DNA of 64,000 nucleotides. Origin: JANPIX01 sp031425195. GTDB taxonomy: Bacteria; Pseudomonadota; Alphaproteobacteria; Rhodobacterales; Rhodobacteraceae. Positions within the stretch are counted from its first letter, which is position 1; the number at the start of each line of letters is the position of its first letter. The notes under the pieces were generated by a model. The model was given only the letters and a program-made list of their open reading frames with translations, made no database searches and was not told the DNA's origin. Below, piece after piece: positions 32,686-41,621 of the stretch. The translations under genes were made by a program, and so were the position numbers. Location: contig JANPIX010000013.1 of NCBI GenBank assembly GCA_031425195.1, positions 62,001 through 126,000 on the forward strand. The letters run 5' to 3'.

Positions 32686-35448
32686 ATGGCCAAGAAAATG
32701 CTTATCGATGCCACCCATCCCGAGGAAACTCGGGTTGTGGTGGTCGACGGAAACAAGGTCGAAGAATTTGATTTTGAAACCGTCAACAAACGCCAACTTG
32801 CCGGCAACATCTATCTTGCCAAGGTAACCCGGGTCGAACCTTCGCTTCAGGCCGCCTTTATCGACTACGGCGGAAATCGGCATGGTTTTCTGGCCTTTGC
32901 CGAAATCCATCCCGACTATTACCAGATTCCCGTAGCCGACCGTAAGGCGCTGCTGGAAGAAGAACGCGCCCTTGCGCGGGCCGAAGATGAAGAAGAAAAT
33001 GGCCGCCCCCGCCGGCAGGCGCGCCCCCGGCGGGATGATCGCCGCAGTCCCAAACCGAATGAAGCGCAGGCCGAGGCGATGGCCTCGGGCGATGCCATCG
33101 TGGCCGGTGAAATCGGCGGCATGGATCTTGTGGATCTTGACGATGACAGTGTTGCCGACACGCTTGGCGACGATGCCCGCGACGGTTCGGCGCAGCCCGA
33201 CAACGGCCATGACCACGATTCGCACCATGATCACGGCGACCAGAATGGCGACCAGAACAGTGAAGGCGACGCGCCCAAACCGTTCCGGGCGATGGACCAC
33301 GCATCCGACACGGACGATGATATCGAATCCATCGCCGAAGAGGACGTGGCCGAGGAAATAAGCGCCCCACGCCGCCCCCGTGCCCGCCGCTACAAGATCC
33401 AGGAAGTGGTCAAGGTTCGCCAGATCATGCTGGTGCAGGTGGTCAAAGAAGAACGTGGCAACAAGGGTGCCGCGCTAACTACATATCTGAGCCTTGCCGG
33501 GCGGTACTGCGTCCTGATGCCCAACACCGCGCGCGGTGGTGGCATCTCGCGCAAGATCACGCAGGCGGCTGACCGCAAGAAACTCAAGGAAATCGCAAGC
33601 GAGATCGAAGTGCCGGAAGGTGCGGGTCTGATCATCCGCACGGCAGGTGCCAAGCGCACCAAGCCGGAAATTCTTCGAGACTACGAATATCTGATGCGCC
33701 TATGGGAACAGGTCCGCGAACTGACGCTCAAATCCATAGCGCCCTCGGCGATCTATGAAGAAGGCAATCTGATCAAACGGTCGATCCGCGATCTTTACAA
33801 CCGCGACATCGACGAAGTTCTGGTCGAAGGCGAGGCGGGCTATCGCACCGCCAAAGACTTTATGCGGATGATCATGCCAAGCCACGCCAAGCTGGTCCGC
33901 CGCCACGACGATCCGATGCCGCTTTTCGCCAAGTTCCAGGTGGAAAGCTATCTGTCGGGCATGTTCAATCCGGTGGTCCAGTTGAAATCCGGTGGTTACA
34001 TCGTGATCGGCGTGACCGAGGCGCTGGTTGCCATCGACGTGAACTCTGGTCGCGCGACAAAGGAAGGTTCGATCGAGGATACCGCCCTCAAGACCAACCT
34101 TGAAGCGTCCGACGAAGTGGCGCGTCAGCTTCGCCTGCGCGATCTGGCCGGTCTGATCGTGATCGACTACATCGACATGGAAGAACGGCGCAACAATGCG
34201 GCGGTTGAAAAGCGGCTGAAAGACAAGCTGAAAACCGACCGCGCCCGCATTCAGGTGGGCCGCATTTCCGGCTTTGGCCTGATGGAGATGAGCCGCCAGC
34301 GCCTGCGTCCCGGTATGCTCGAATCCACCACACAGCCCTGTTCGCATTGCCATGGCACCGGTTTGATCCGGTCGAGCGAAAGCCTGGCCCTGCAGATCAT
34401 TCGCCAACTGGAAGAAGAAGGCACCCGCAAGCGCAGCAAGGAAGTGCTGCTGCGCGCACCGATTGCGGTGGCGAACTTTATCATGAACCAGAAACGCGAA
34501 CACATCGCGTTGATCGAAGCGCGCTATGGCATGTCTGTGCGGGTAGAGGCAGATCCGGCGCTGGTCAGCCCGGATTTCGTGATCGACAAGATGAAGGTTG
34601 CGACACGCGTGATCCCGGAACCGTCATCGGTGATTTCCGGCAATGCGGGCCTGATGGGCGCTGCGGTGGATGAAGATGAAGACGACGATATCGTTGACGA
34701 TATTGATGATGTCGCCGCCGAAGACGTCGAAGACGCCCCGGTTCTTGCGGCCCCGCGCGCCGAAACCAACGGCGAGGCTGGCTTGGCCGACGGTGGCAAG
34801 AAGAAACGGCGTCGGCGTCGTCGGCGCAAGGGTGCCGGTCCGGGCATGCCCGACGTCGATGTTGTTGATGGCGAAGGCGATGCCGATGACAGCGAAGCTG
34901 ATGGTGCCGATGAAACGGCAGTCGTTGCCGAAGCGGGCGAAGACGCCAAACCGACCGGACGGCGCACCGTGCGCCGCCGTGGCCGGGGCGAGCGGAGCGT
35001 GCCCCCCGAGGCCGCTGTGACGGCACCCGCTGCAACCGCAGCAGAAGAACCTGCGGCCGAGGTGGAACCCGCCGTCAGCATCGCTGCAGACGAAGCGCCC
35101 CGCCCGGCCCGTGCCCGTCGCCCGCGCGGCAGCAAGGCCGCCGAAGCAGCAGCACCCGAAGCCGCACCGGCAGCCGTCGATGCAGCGCCTGCGCCCGAAG
35201 CCCCGGCCAAACCCAAAGCGCGCCGCACGACCAAGCCCAAGGCCGCCTCTGTGGTTGAGGGGGAACCGGCATCGGTTGCAGAAGTCGCCCCCATCGCTGA
35301 CGCCGAACCGGCGGCAGTTGTGGAAACGGCACCCGCTCCGGCCCCCGCAGAGGCGCCGCAACCGGCCCCGGCACCTGAAACCGCCAAAGACGCGGAGCCT
35401 GCCGAACCGAAGGAAAAGCGCAAGGGTTGGTGGTCGCTCGGACGCTGA
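32686..35448 (+). CDS. rne: Ribonuclease E
   Basis: Endoribonuclease that starts mRNA decay and processes rRNA and tRNA. About 920 aa. The S1 domain begins near residue 36 but is split by an insert of about 140 residues (roughly 91-233), rich in acidic and Arg residues and containing HDHDSHHDHGDQNGDQN. The catalytic magnesium aspartates are D451 in AIDVNSG and D494 in VIDYIDM, 43 apart as in E. coli. The zinc link is CSHCHGTG (C552, C555). After about residue 650 comes a disordered Ala/Pro/Glu tail with an Arg cluster, ending KRKGWWSLGR. The ATG at 32686 gives MAKKMLIDATHPEE. Confidence 0.96.
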   Translation: MAKKMLIDATHPEETRVVVVDGNKVEEFDFETVNKRQLAGNIYLAKVTRVEPSLQAAFIDYGGNRHGFLAFAEIHPDYYQIPVADRKALLEEERALARAEDEEENGRPRRQARPRRDDRRSPKPNEAQAEAMASGDAIVAGEIGGMDLVDLDDDSVADTLGDDARDGSAQPDNGHDHDSHHDHGDQNGDQNSEGDAPKPFRAMDHASDTDDDIESIAEEDVAEEISAPRRPRARRYKIQEVVKVRQIMLVQVVKEERGNKGAALTTYLSLAGRYCVLMPNTARGGGISRKITQAADRKKLKEIASEIEVPEGAGLIIRTAGAKRTKPEILRDYEYLMRLWEQVRELTLKSIAPSAIYEEGNLIKRSIRDLYNRDIDEVLVEGEAGYRTAKDFMRMIMPSHAKLVRRHDDPMPLFAKFQVESYLSGMFNPVVQLKSGGYIVIGVTEALVAIDVNSGRATKEGSIEDTALKTNLEASDEVARQLRLRDLAGLIVIDYIDMEERRNNAAVEKRLKDKLKTDRARIQVGRISGFGLMEMSRQRLRPGMLESTTQPCSHCHGTGLIRSSESLALQIIRQLEEEGTRKRSKEVLLRAPIAVANFIMNQKREHIALIEARYGMSVRVEADPALVSPDFVIDKMKVATRVIPEPSSVISGNAGLMGAAVDEDEDDDIVDDIDDVAAEDVEDAPVLAAPRAETNGEAGLADGGKKKRRRRRRRKGAGPGMPDVDVVDGEGDADDSEADGADETAVVAEAGEDAKPTGRRTVRRRGRGERSVPPEAAVTAPAATAAEEPAAEVEPAVSIAADEAPRPARARRPRGSKAAEAAAPEAAPAAVDAAPAPEAPAKPKARRTTKPKAASVVEGEPASVAEVAPIADAEPAAVVETAPAPAPAEAPQPAPAPETAKDAEPAEPKEKRKGWWSLGR

Positions 35449-35468
35449 CGCCCGCAATCTGAACAAAA

Positions 35469-35498
35469 CCCGGCAAACACGTGTTTGCCGGGCTTTTT
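35469..35498 (+). terminator. Rho-independent terminator after rne
   Basis: A perfect 12-bp inverted repeat, CCCGGCAAACAC with GTGTTTGCCGGG, is followed by CTTTTTC. It lies 20 bases after the rne stop. The other side carries ACAAAA, so it could also slow transcripts coming from the convergent tusA gene, whose stop is at its edge. Confidence 0.9.
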
Positions 35499-35728
35499 CA
35501 TGGCCCGCGTCGGATGCGGTAGATCGTGACCACACCGTCGTCATCGGCCCCCAAAAAGTCGTGCCCAGCCTCGGCGCAGAAATGCGGCAGATCGACCGCC
35601 GCCATCGCGTCCGTCGCGCGGACGGACAGAACCGCGCCGGGCGTCATTGCAATCAATACCTTTCGCGCCCGCAACACGGGCAGGGGGCACAGCAATCCTT
35701 CGCAGTCGAGTACCTGATCCTGTGGCAT
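35498..35728 (-). CDS. TusA-family sulfur carrier
   Basis: 76-aa protein of the TusA/SirA/YedF fold. The conserved sulfur-carrying cysteine lies in LDCEGLLCPLPVLRARK (second Cys, CPxP motif). The rest follows the family alpha-beta pattern. Such proteins relay sulfur, for example to tRNA thiouridine or molybdenum cofactor pathways, and the exact partner cannot be told here. The long upstream open frame overlaps the divergent ccdA gene. The ATG at 35728 follows AAGGAAGG and is the clear start. Confidence 0.9.
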   Translation of the reverse strand: MPQDQVLDCEGLLCPLPVLRARKVLIAMTPGAVLSVRATDAMAAVDLPHFCAEAGHDFLGADDDGVVTIYRIRRGP

Positions 35729-35882
35729 GACACCTTCCTTTCGATGCGCATTTATGGCGGCCTGCGCTTCCGCTGCCACCCCCGCAATCGAGTTTGTCAC
35801 CGAAAACGCCCTTGTGACCCCGGCCCCCGTGACGCCGCCCGCAATTCGCGCTAACTGCTGGGCGTGATGTGGGGGTGTGCGG

Positions 35883-36641
35883 ATGTTCGGAATAGATGTG
35901 ATGGATGCGGGGCTGGCCCCTGCCATGCTCGTGGCGATGGTCGCGGGCATCCTGTCGTTCCTGTCGCCCTGCGTGTTGCCCATCGTGCCGCCCTATCTTG
36001 CCTATATCAGTGGCGTCAGCATGACCGATCTGTCGCAGGACGGTTCGGCGGCCCCACGCGCGCGGTGTTTCGTGGCGACGCTGTTCTTCGTGATGGGCCT
36101 GTCCACGGTGTTCCTTCTGCTGGGATTTGCGGCATCGGCCTTTGGTGCCTTCTTTCTGCAGAACGCCGACTGGTTCAACATGGCGTCGGGTCTGGTCGTC
36201 ATGCTGTTCGGCCTGCATTTCCTTGGCATTCTGCGCCTGCCGTTTCTGGAGCGTGACCTGCGGCTTGATGCGGGGGATCGGTCGGGATCGGCCTTCGGGG
36301 CCTATGTTCTGGGCCTTGCCTTCGCCTTTGGCTGGACACCCTGCATCGGCCCGCAGCTTGGCGCAATCCTGTCGCTTGCCGCGTCCGAGGCCAGCCTTGC
36401 GCGCGGCACCGTCCTGCTGGGTGTCTATGCCCTTGGCCTTGGCCTGCCGTTTCTGATCGTCGCGGCCTTTCTGCCCCGGCTGACGGGGCTGATGCGGTTC
36501 ATGAAACGTCACATGGGCCGGATCGAGCGGATCATGGGTCTGATGCTGTGGACCATCGGCCTCATGATTCTGACCGGCGGCTTTTCGGCCATGTCCTACT
36601 GGCTTCTGGAAACTTTCCCGGCCTTGGCCACGCTGGGTTAG
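35883..36641 (+). CDS. ccdA: CcdA cytochrome c biogenesis thiol transporter
   Basis: 252-aa membrane protein with six predicted helices that carries reducing equivalents from the cytoplasm to the periplasm for haem attachment and disulfide reduction. The two redox cysteines are in ILSFLSPCVLPIVPP near the N-terminus and FGWTPCIGPQLGAIL in the second half. It is the short, DsbD-core form. The ATG at 35883 follows GGGGGTGTGCGG; a GTG two codons earlier is possible. It is divergent from tusA across a 154-base gap. Confidence 0.93.
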   Translation: MFGIDVMDAGLAPAMLVAMVAGILSFLSPCVLPIVPPYLAYISGVSMTDLSQDGSAAPRARCFVATLFFVMGLSTVFLLLGFAASAFGAFFLQNADWFNMASGLVVMLFGLHFLGILRLPFLERDLRLDAGDRSGSAFGAYVLGLAFAFGWTPCIGPQLGAILSLAASEASLARGTVLLGVYALGLGLPFLIVAAFLPRLTGLMRFMKRHMGRIERIMGLMLWTIGLMILTGGFSAMSYWLLETFPALATLG

Positions 36642-36686
36642 GCTCGGCCTGTTTTCTGCCCGATTTAGGCGTTAGCGTTTTTGTTC

Positions 36687-37976
36687 ATGAACCAGGCCCA
36701 GCCCGCAATCCTGCATGCCCCCACTGCCGTCGCGGACCGTGTGGCCCGGCGGCAGGTCTTCTACATACCCGGTTATGACCCCATACCCCCGCGTCGCTAC
36801 CGGGAGTTGTATCGCACCGAAGCGGCGATGCAGGCCGGGTTGTCAGGGTATCAAATATCGCTGCGCGCGGCCACTGCGCAGGGTTCGGCATATGGCTGGA
36901 ACGTGGAAGCCATCATCGAAGGGCAGGCTGTCGCAACGTCGGTCAAGGTGCTGGTCTGGTCGGATATCGTCCGCAACTCGATGGGCGGCGGAATTGCCGC
37001 CACCTATGTGCAGCTTGCTCGCACCGCGTGGGCCTATGTCGGCAGCGGGGCCCTGTTCCGCCTGATGCGGTTGCGCAAAGGGCCTGTGATCGCGGCCTTG
37101 TATCCTATCGTGATGCTTACCCTGCAGTTGATCGCGGCGATGGGATTTGGCTGGCTCGCATGGCATCTGGCGGCAGGGGTGATGTCGCGCGTTGCGCCCG
37201 CAAATCCGGCGGGCCTGACCTTTGTTGTCAGTGGGGCAACGGCCGCCATGGCCACATGGGGCGTACTGCGCTGGTTTCGCGCGATGGATGGACGCTTTTA
37301 TGCCTATTACCTGATGCACGACTATGCGTTCAGCGCGCGGGACGGGGGTGCCAACCCGCGCGAACTTGACCACAGGCTGGACGAATTTCGCGATACGATC
37401 CGCGCCGCATTGTCTGAGGGGGTGGATGAGGTGCTTGTCGTGGGCCATTCGTCGGGCGCGCATCTTGCTGTAACCATCCTTGCGGATCTGCTGCGCAGCG
37501 GCCTGCCGCACAAGGGCACGGTATTGTCCTTCCTGTCGCTTGGCCAAGTCATTCCGATGATCAGCTTTCTTCCCGGCGCGTCGCGCCTGCGCGCCGACCT
37601 CGCGTTTCTGTCGGTGCAGACTGGCCTGACCTGGGTCGATGTGACGGCCCCCGGCGACGGGTGTGCCTTTGCGCTGTGCGATCCGGTCGCCGTGTCGGGC
37701 GTCGCACCGCCGGGGCAGCGATGGCCGCTGATCTTGTCGGCGGCCTTTACCCAGACGCTGACCGCCCCGCGCTGGAAGGCGCTGCGCTGGCGGTTCTTCC
37801 GGCTGCATTTTCAGTATCTTTGCGCGTTCGACAATCTGGCGGGTCGCACCGATGACTATGACTATTTCCGCATCACCGCCGGGCCGATGACGCTGGGCGC
37901 GCGCTATGCGGGCAGGCGGCCCTCGCAAAGCAGGATCGTGACGCCTGTCAACCGTTTTACGGACACTGACCGATGA
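36687..37976 (+). CDS. Membrane alpha/beta-hydrolase-like protein
   Basis: 429-aa protein of unknown specific function. An N-terminal part begins VFYIPGYDPIPPRRYREL. Two hydrophobic segments lie at about residues 133-195. Then comes a hydrolase-type nucleophile elbow, VVGHSSGAHLAV, with S255 as likely nucleophile in G-x-S-x-G. Further on, TAPGDGCAFALCDP could contribute an acid residue. This looks like a membrane-bound lipase or esterase but no close family is recalled. The 3' end overlaps the cytochrome P450 start (ATGA), so the two are probably translated together and may act on one substrate. Confidence 0.75.
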   Translation: MNQAQPAILHAPTAVADRVARRQVFYIPGYDPIPPRRYRELYRTEAAMQAGLSGYQISLRAATAQGSAYGWNVEAIIEGQAVATSVKVLVWSDIVRNSMGGGIAATYVQLARTAWAYVGSGALFRLMRLRKGPVIAALYPIVMLTLQLIAAMGFGWLAWHLAAGVMSRVAPANPAGLTFVVSGATAAMATWGVLRWFRAMDGRFYAYYLMHDYAFSARDGGANPRELDHRLDEFRDTIRAALSEGVDEVLVVGHSSGAHLAVTILADLLRSGLPHKGTVLSFLSLGQVIPMISFLPGASRLRADLAFLSVQTGLTWVDVTAPGDGCAFALCDPVAVSGVAPPGQRWPLILSAAFTQTLTAPRWKALRWRFFRLHFQYLCAFDNLAGRTDDYDYFRITAGPMTLGARYAGRRPSQSRIVTPVNRFTDTDR

Positions 37977-39319
37977 TCGCCCCCAAACCCCCGTCCCGGC
38001 CTGACCGCGTGTCGCTGTGGCACTATGTGCGCCTGTTCCGGGCGGATATTCTATCAGCCCAACCCGCCCGGTTATATCGCGCCTGGATGGCCGAATTCCG
38101 CACGCCGTTCTTTCGCAGCTATCTGTGCAACGATCCCGCACTGATTTCCCGCGTGCTGGACGAACGGCCTGCCGACTTTCCCAAATCGGCCCGCCTGACC
38201 GAAGGGCTACGGCCCCTGCTGGGCGAGTCGGTGTTTGTGACAAATGGCGCGGTCTGGGAACATCAACGGCGCATCATCGACCCGGCCTTCGAAGGCGGTC
38301 GCCTGCGCGAGGTTTTTCCGGCCATGGTGGCAGCAGGGCTGGCCGCCGTCGCGCGCCTGCAGCCCGGTCTGGTAGAGGTGGAAGAACCGGCAAGCCACGT
38401 CGCAGCCGATGTGATTTTTCGCACTCTGTTTTCGCTGCCGATCACGGATACGACCGCATCGGCGGTGTTTGCCGCCTTTCGCACGCATCAACGCGGGCAA
38501 CCGATCCTGAACGTGGGCGCGATTGCCGCGTTGCCACGGTGGGTGCCGCGCCTCCACCGCAAAAAAACCCGCGCCACGGCGCGCCAGATCCGCCGCCTGA
38601 TCACCGATCTTACCGAAGATCGCGCAAAATCCATTGCCGCAGGCACAGCCCCCGACGATCTGGTCACCCGCATCATGGTGACGCCCGACCCCGAAACAGG
38701 ACAGTGTTTTTCCACGGCGGAAATGGTCGATCAGGTGGCCATCTTTTTTCTGGCCGGGCATGAAACCAGTGCATCTGCACTGGCTTGGGCGCTTTACCTG
38801 CTGGCCGCTTGCCCTGACGCCCAGGCCCGGGTCGCCGCCGAAACAGCCAACCTTCCCGCCGTGCCGCAGATGGCCGATCTGTCGTGCCTGCGCTTTACCC
38901 GCGATGTCTTCCGCGAAACGCTGCGGCTTTATCCCCCGGTGCCGATGATGGTCCGCGAAACCACCCGGCCCGAGGATTTCCGGGGCAGGGCGGTGGCCCC
39001 CGGCGCGCAGGTCGTCCTGTCGCCCTGGCATGTCCAGCGCCATGAACGCCTGTGGGACAGGCCCGACGAATTCGATCCGGATCGCTGGCAGACTGACGAG
39101 GGGCGGCAATCGGCAAGGGCGGGCTACATACCGTTTTCCAGCGGCCCGCGCGTCTGTGTCGGCGCAGGGTTTGCCATGGCCGAAGGCGTGATCCTGCTGG
39201 CGCTGTTGGTGCGCGCTTTCCGGTTCACGACCCTGCCCGACAGGGTGCCCGTTCCGGTGGCCCACCTGACGGTGCGGGCGCGCGACGGCATCTGGCTCAA
39301 CGTCAAACGGCGCGAATAA
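37973..39319 (+). CDS. Cytochrome P450
   Basis: 448-aa haem-thiolate monooxygenase. The I-helix oxygen-binding motif AGHETSASALAW, the K-helix ExxR (ETLRLYPPV), and the haem loop FSSGPRVCVGAGFA with ligand C395 are all intact. There is no N-terminal membrane helix, so it should be soluble or peripheral. The PERF-like segment reads FDPDRW. The layout resembles fatty-acid or terpene hydroxylases (CYP4/CYP102-like), but substrate is unknown. Redox partner genes are not adjacent. It is coupled by a 4-base overlap to the membrane hydrolase gene. Confidence 0.93.
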   Translation: MIAPKPPSRPDRVSLWHYVRLFRADILSAQPARLYRAWMAEFRTPFFRSYLCNDPALISRVLDERPADFPKSARLTEGLRPLLGESVFVTNGAVWEHQRRIIDPAFEGGRLREVFPAMVAAGLAAVARLQPGLVEVEEPASHVAADVIFRTLFSLPITDTTASAVFAAFRTHQRGQPILNVGAIAALPRWVPRLHRKKTRATARQIRRLITDLTEDRAKSIAAGTAPDDLVTRIMVTPDPETGQCFSTAEMVDQVAIFFLAGHETSASALAWALYLLAACPDAQARVAAETANLPAVPQMADLSCLRFTRDVFRETLRLYPPVPMMVRETTRPEDFRGRAVAPGAQVVLSPWHVQRHERLWDRPDEFDPDRWQTDEGRQSARAGYIPFSSGPRVCVGAGFAMAEGVILLALLVRAFRFTTLPDRVPVPVAHLTVRARDGIWLNVKRRE

Positions 39320-39431
39320 AGGTGACGAACCGCCACACGCCGCACAGCATCTGTGCCATGCTGCTTGATCGCGCCTCTGGCCATTCGCGCCAATGCGGGG
39401 TAATGCCAGCCCAAGCTCAAGGGGCGCTGCC

Positions 39432-40532
39432 ATGACCGATATGAAAACCGATTATTCCGATGCCGTCTCTCGCATCGAGGACATCATCGAAGATGCCCGA
39501 AACGGGCGCATGTTCATTCTGGTCGATCACGAAGATCGCGAAAACGAAGGCGATCTCGTCATTCCCGGCCAGATGTGCACGCCTTCGGCCATCAACTTCA
39601 TGGCAACCTACGGGCGCGGGCTGATCTGCCTTGCCTTGCCCGGCACGCGCATCGATGCGCTGGGCCTTGCTTTGATGAGCCCCAAGAATTCTTCCCGCCA
39701 CGAAACCGCCTTCACCATGTCGATCGAGGCTCGCGAGGGTGTGAGCACCGGGATCTCGGCGGCAGACCGGGCGCTGACCGTGTCTGTGGCCATTGATCCG
39801 ACAAAAAGTGCCGCCGACATTGCCACTCCGGGGCACATCTTTCCGCTGCGCGCCCGCGACGGGGGCGTTCTGGTGCGGGCCGGTCATACCGAGGCGTCGG
39901 TCGACATCAGCCGCCTTGCCGGTCTGAACCCGTCGGGTGTCATCTGCGAAATCATGAATGACGATGGCACGATGGCGCGCCTGCCCGATCTTGTGGCCTT
40001 TGCACAGCGCCATGCCCTGAAGATCGGCACCATCAGCGACCTGATCGCCTACCGCCGCCGCCATGACAATCTGGTGTCTGAAAAAGCCGTGCAGTCTGTC
40101 ACCTCGGCCCATGGCGGCGAATGGCTGATGCGGATTTACGCAGATGATACTCAAGGCGCGGAACACATCATCCTGACCAAGGGCGATCTGACAGCACCCG
40201 GCCCGGTGCTGGTGCGGATGCACGCGCTCAACCCGCTTGAGGATGTGCTGGGCATTCTTCCCGGATCGGCCGATCTGCCCGGCGCGATGAAGGTTATCGC
40301 GGACGAGGGCAGGGGGGTTGTCGTCCTGCTGCGTGACACAACGATGAAACTTGTCAAAAGCGGCGAAGCCTCGCCCCAGACCTTGCGGCAATATGGGTTG
40401 GGGGCGCAGATCCTGTCTGCGCTCGGTTTGCACGAAATCACGCTGGTCACCAATTCGGGCGCACCGCGCGTTGTCGGCCTTGACGCTTACGGTCTGACCA
40501 TCATGGGCACCCGCCCCATCCCCGGGGTTTGA
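39432..40532 (+). CDS. ribB: DHBP synthase with degenerate GTP cyclohydrolase II domain
   Basis: 366 aa. Residues 1-210 are a complete 3,4-dihydroxy-2-butanone 4-phosphate synthase, with the metal-site ILVDHEDRENEGDL and HTEASVDISRLAGL. The C-terminal half aligns with GTP cyclohydrolase II but has lost its zinc cysteines: where RibA has RxHSECxTGD this protein has VRMHALNPLEDVLG, and no CDCG follows. The end YGLGAQILSALGLHEITL still matches. It therefore makes the ribulose-derived precursor only. A separate RibA must exist outside the window. ribH follows after one base. The start ATG at 39432 is preferred over the earlier in-frame start. Confidence 0.92.
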   Translation: MTDMKTDYSDAVSRIEDIIEDARNGRMFILVDHEDRENEGDLVIPGQMCTPSAINFMATYGRGLICLALPGTRIDALGLALMSPKNSSRHETAFTMSIEAREGVSTGISAADRALTVSVAIDPTKSAADIATPGHIFPLRARDGGVLVRAGHTEASVDISRLAGLNPSGVICEIMNDDGTMARLPDLVAFAQRHALKIGTISDLIAYRRRHDNLVSEKAVQSVTSAHGGEWLMRIYADDTQGAEHIILTKGDLTAPGPVLVRMHALNPLEDVLGILPGSADLPGAMKVIADEGRGVVVLLRDTTMKLVKSGEASPQTLRQYGLGAQILSALGLHEITLVTNSGAPRVVGLDAYGLTIMGTRPIPGV

Positions 40533-40533
40533 C

Positions 40534-41049
40534 ATGGCCGGTACCGAAACCCACTACACGCTCGATCTGCCGACCTTTACTGCACCGGTGCGCCTGTTGA
40601 TCGTGGTGGCCCCTTATTACCGCGACGTCGCCGATGATCTGGTGGCCGGTGCCACGGCCGTGGCCGCTGCCTGCGGGGCCGAGGTAACCTTGGTCGAAGT
40701 CCCCGGCGCGCTTGAAGTGCCGACGGCCATCGCCCTGGCAGACAGGCAGGCAAAATTTGACGGCTATGTCGCACTGGGTTGCGTGATCCGGGGCGAAACC
40801 ACGCATTACGACACGGTGTGCAGCGACAGCAGCCGGGGCCTTATGCTGATGGGGTTGCAAGGTATCTGCATCGGCAATGGCATCCTGACCGTCGAAAACC
40901 GTGCGCAGGCGGCTGTACGCGCCGACCCGCTTGGGCAGAACAAGGGCGGCGGGGCAGCGGCGGCGGCATTGCATCTTGTGGCATTGTCACGCCGTTGGTC
41001 CGGGGCAACAACCGGCATCGGGTTTCGGCACTTGGGGGCAGGCGCATGA
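40534..41049 (+). CDS. ribH: Lumazine synthase
   Basis: 171-aa 6,7-dimethyl-8-ribityllumazine synthase, the next-to-last riboflavin step. Motifs are VPGALEVPTAI, ALGCVIRGETTHYD and NGILTVENRAQA, then NKGGGAAAAALHL near the C-terminus. A short extension of about ten residues follows the usual end. The gene lies one base after ribB and overlaps nusB by ATGA. The ribH-nusB order is widespread in bacteria. Confidence 0.97.
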   Translation: MAGTETHYTLDLPTFTAPVRLLIVVAPYYRDVADDLVAGATAVAAACGAEVTLVEVPGALEVPTAIALADRQAKFDGYVALGCVIRGETTHYDTVCSDSSRGLMLMGLQGICIGNGILTVENRAQAAVRADPLGQNKGGGAAAAALHLVALSRRWSGATTGIGFRHLGAGA

Positions 41050-41513
41050 CAAAACCGGACAAGCGGCAGATGAAATCGGCGTCGCGGCTGTATGCCGTGC
41101 AGGCGTTGTTCCAGATGGAAACCAGCGGCCAGACCGTCGAAGGCGTCACCCGGGAATTTGAATCCCATCGTTTCGGCGCAGTCTATGAAGGCGACGAAAT
41201 GGCCGAAGGCGACGTCGACCATTTTCGTGCCGTGGTCGAACATGCAGTCAACTGGCAGGCCAAGATCGATCAGATGACAGATCGCGCACTGGTCGCGAAA
41301 TGGCCGATCGACCGGATCGACCCGGTGCTGCGCGCCCTGTTCCGCGCTGCGGGTGCGGAACTTGTCGACATGCCGACCCCGCCCAAGGTGACCATCACCG
41401 AATATGTGGATGTGGCCAAAGCCTTCTTTCCCATGGGAAAGGAACCGTCCTTCGTGAACGCAGTTCTGGACCACATGGCACGCGAAGCACAGCCCTCGGC
41501 ATTTTCACGCTGA
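41046..41513 (+). CDS. nusB: Antitermination factor NusB
   Basis: 155-aa all-helical RNA-binding protein that joins NusE in rRNA antitermination. It has the typical beginning KRQMKSASRLYAVQALFQME and the late segment PKVTITEYVDVAKAF, then FVNAVLDHMAREA. The start overlaps the ribH stop (ATGA), so it is the last gene of the ribB-ribH-nusB unit. No terminator hairpin with a T run was seen in the 108 bases before the next gene. Confidence 0.95.
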   Translation: MTKPDKRQMKSASRLYAVQALFQMETSGQTVEGVTREFESHRFGAVYEGDEMAEGDVDHFRAVVEHAVNWQAKIDQMTDRALVAKWPIDRIDPVLRALFRAAGAELVDMPTPPKVTITEYVDVAKAFFPMGKEPSFVNAVLDHMAREAQPSAFSR

Positions 41514-41527
41514 TGTGACTACTTCCG

Positions 41528-41574
41528 GTTTATCCCTCGGGAACAAAACAACGGTCACGGGAGTCTATCCCTCG
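41528..41574 (+). promoter_or_regulatory. Direct repeat upstream of the DUF481 gene
   Basis: GTTTATCCCTCG (41528-41539) and GTCTATCCCTCG (41563-41574) differ by one base and start 35 bases apart, a little over three helical turns. They lie in the 108-base gap before the outer-membrane protein gene, 48 to 94 bases before its start, and could bind an activator or repressor dimer. Confidence 0.45.
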
Positions 41575-41621
41575 TAGCGGGCGCGATTGGGCGCGCCTTG
41601 CGTATGTAAAGGGACGTGACA

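Noticed and set aside
39320..39431. FMN riboswitch before ribB
   Set aside because: The 112-base gap is too short for the usual multi-helix element and lacks its conserved motifs.
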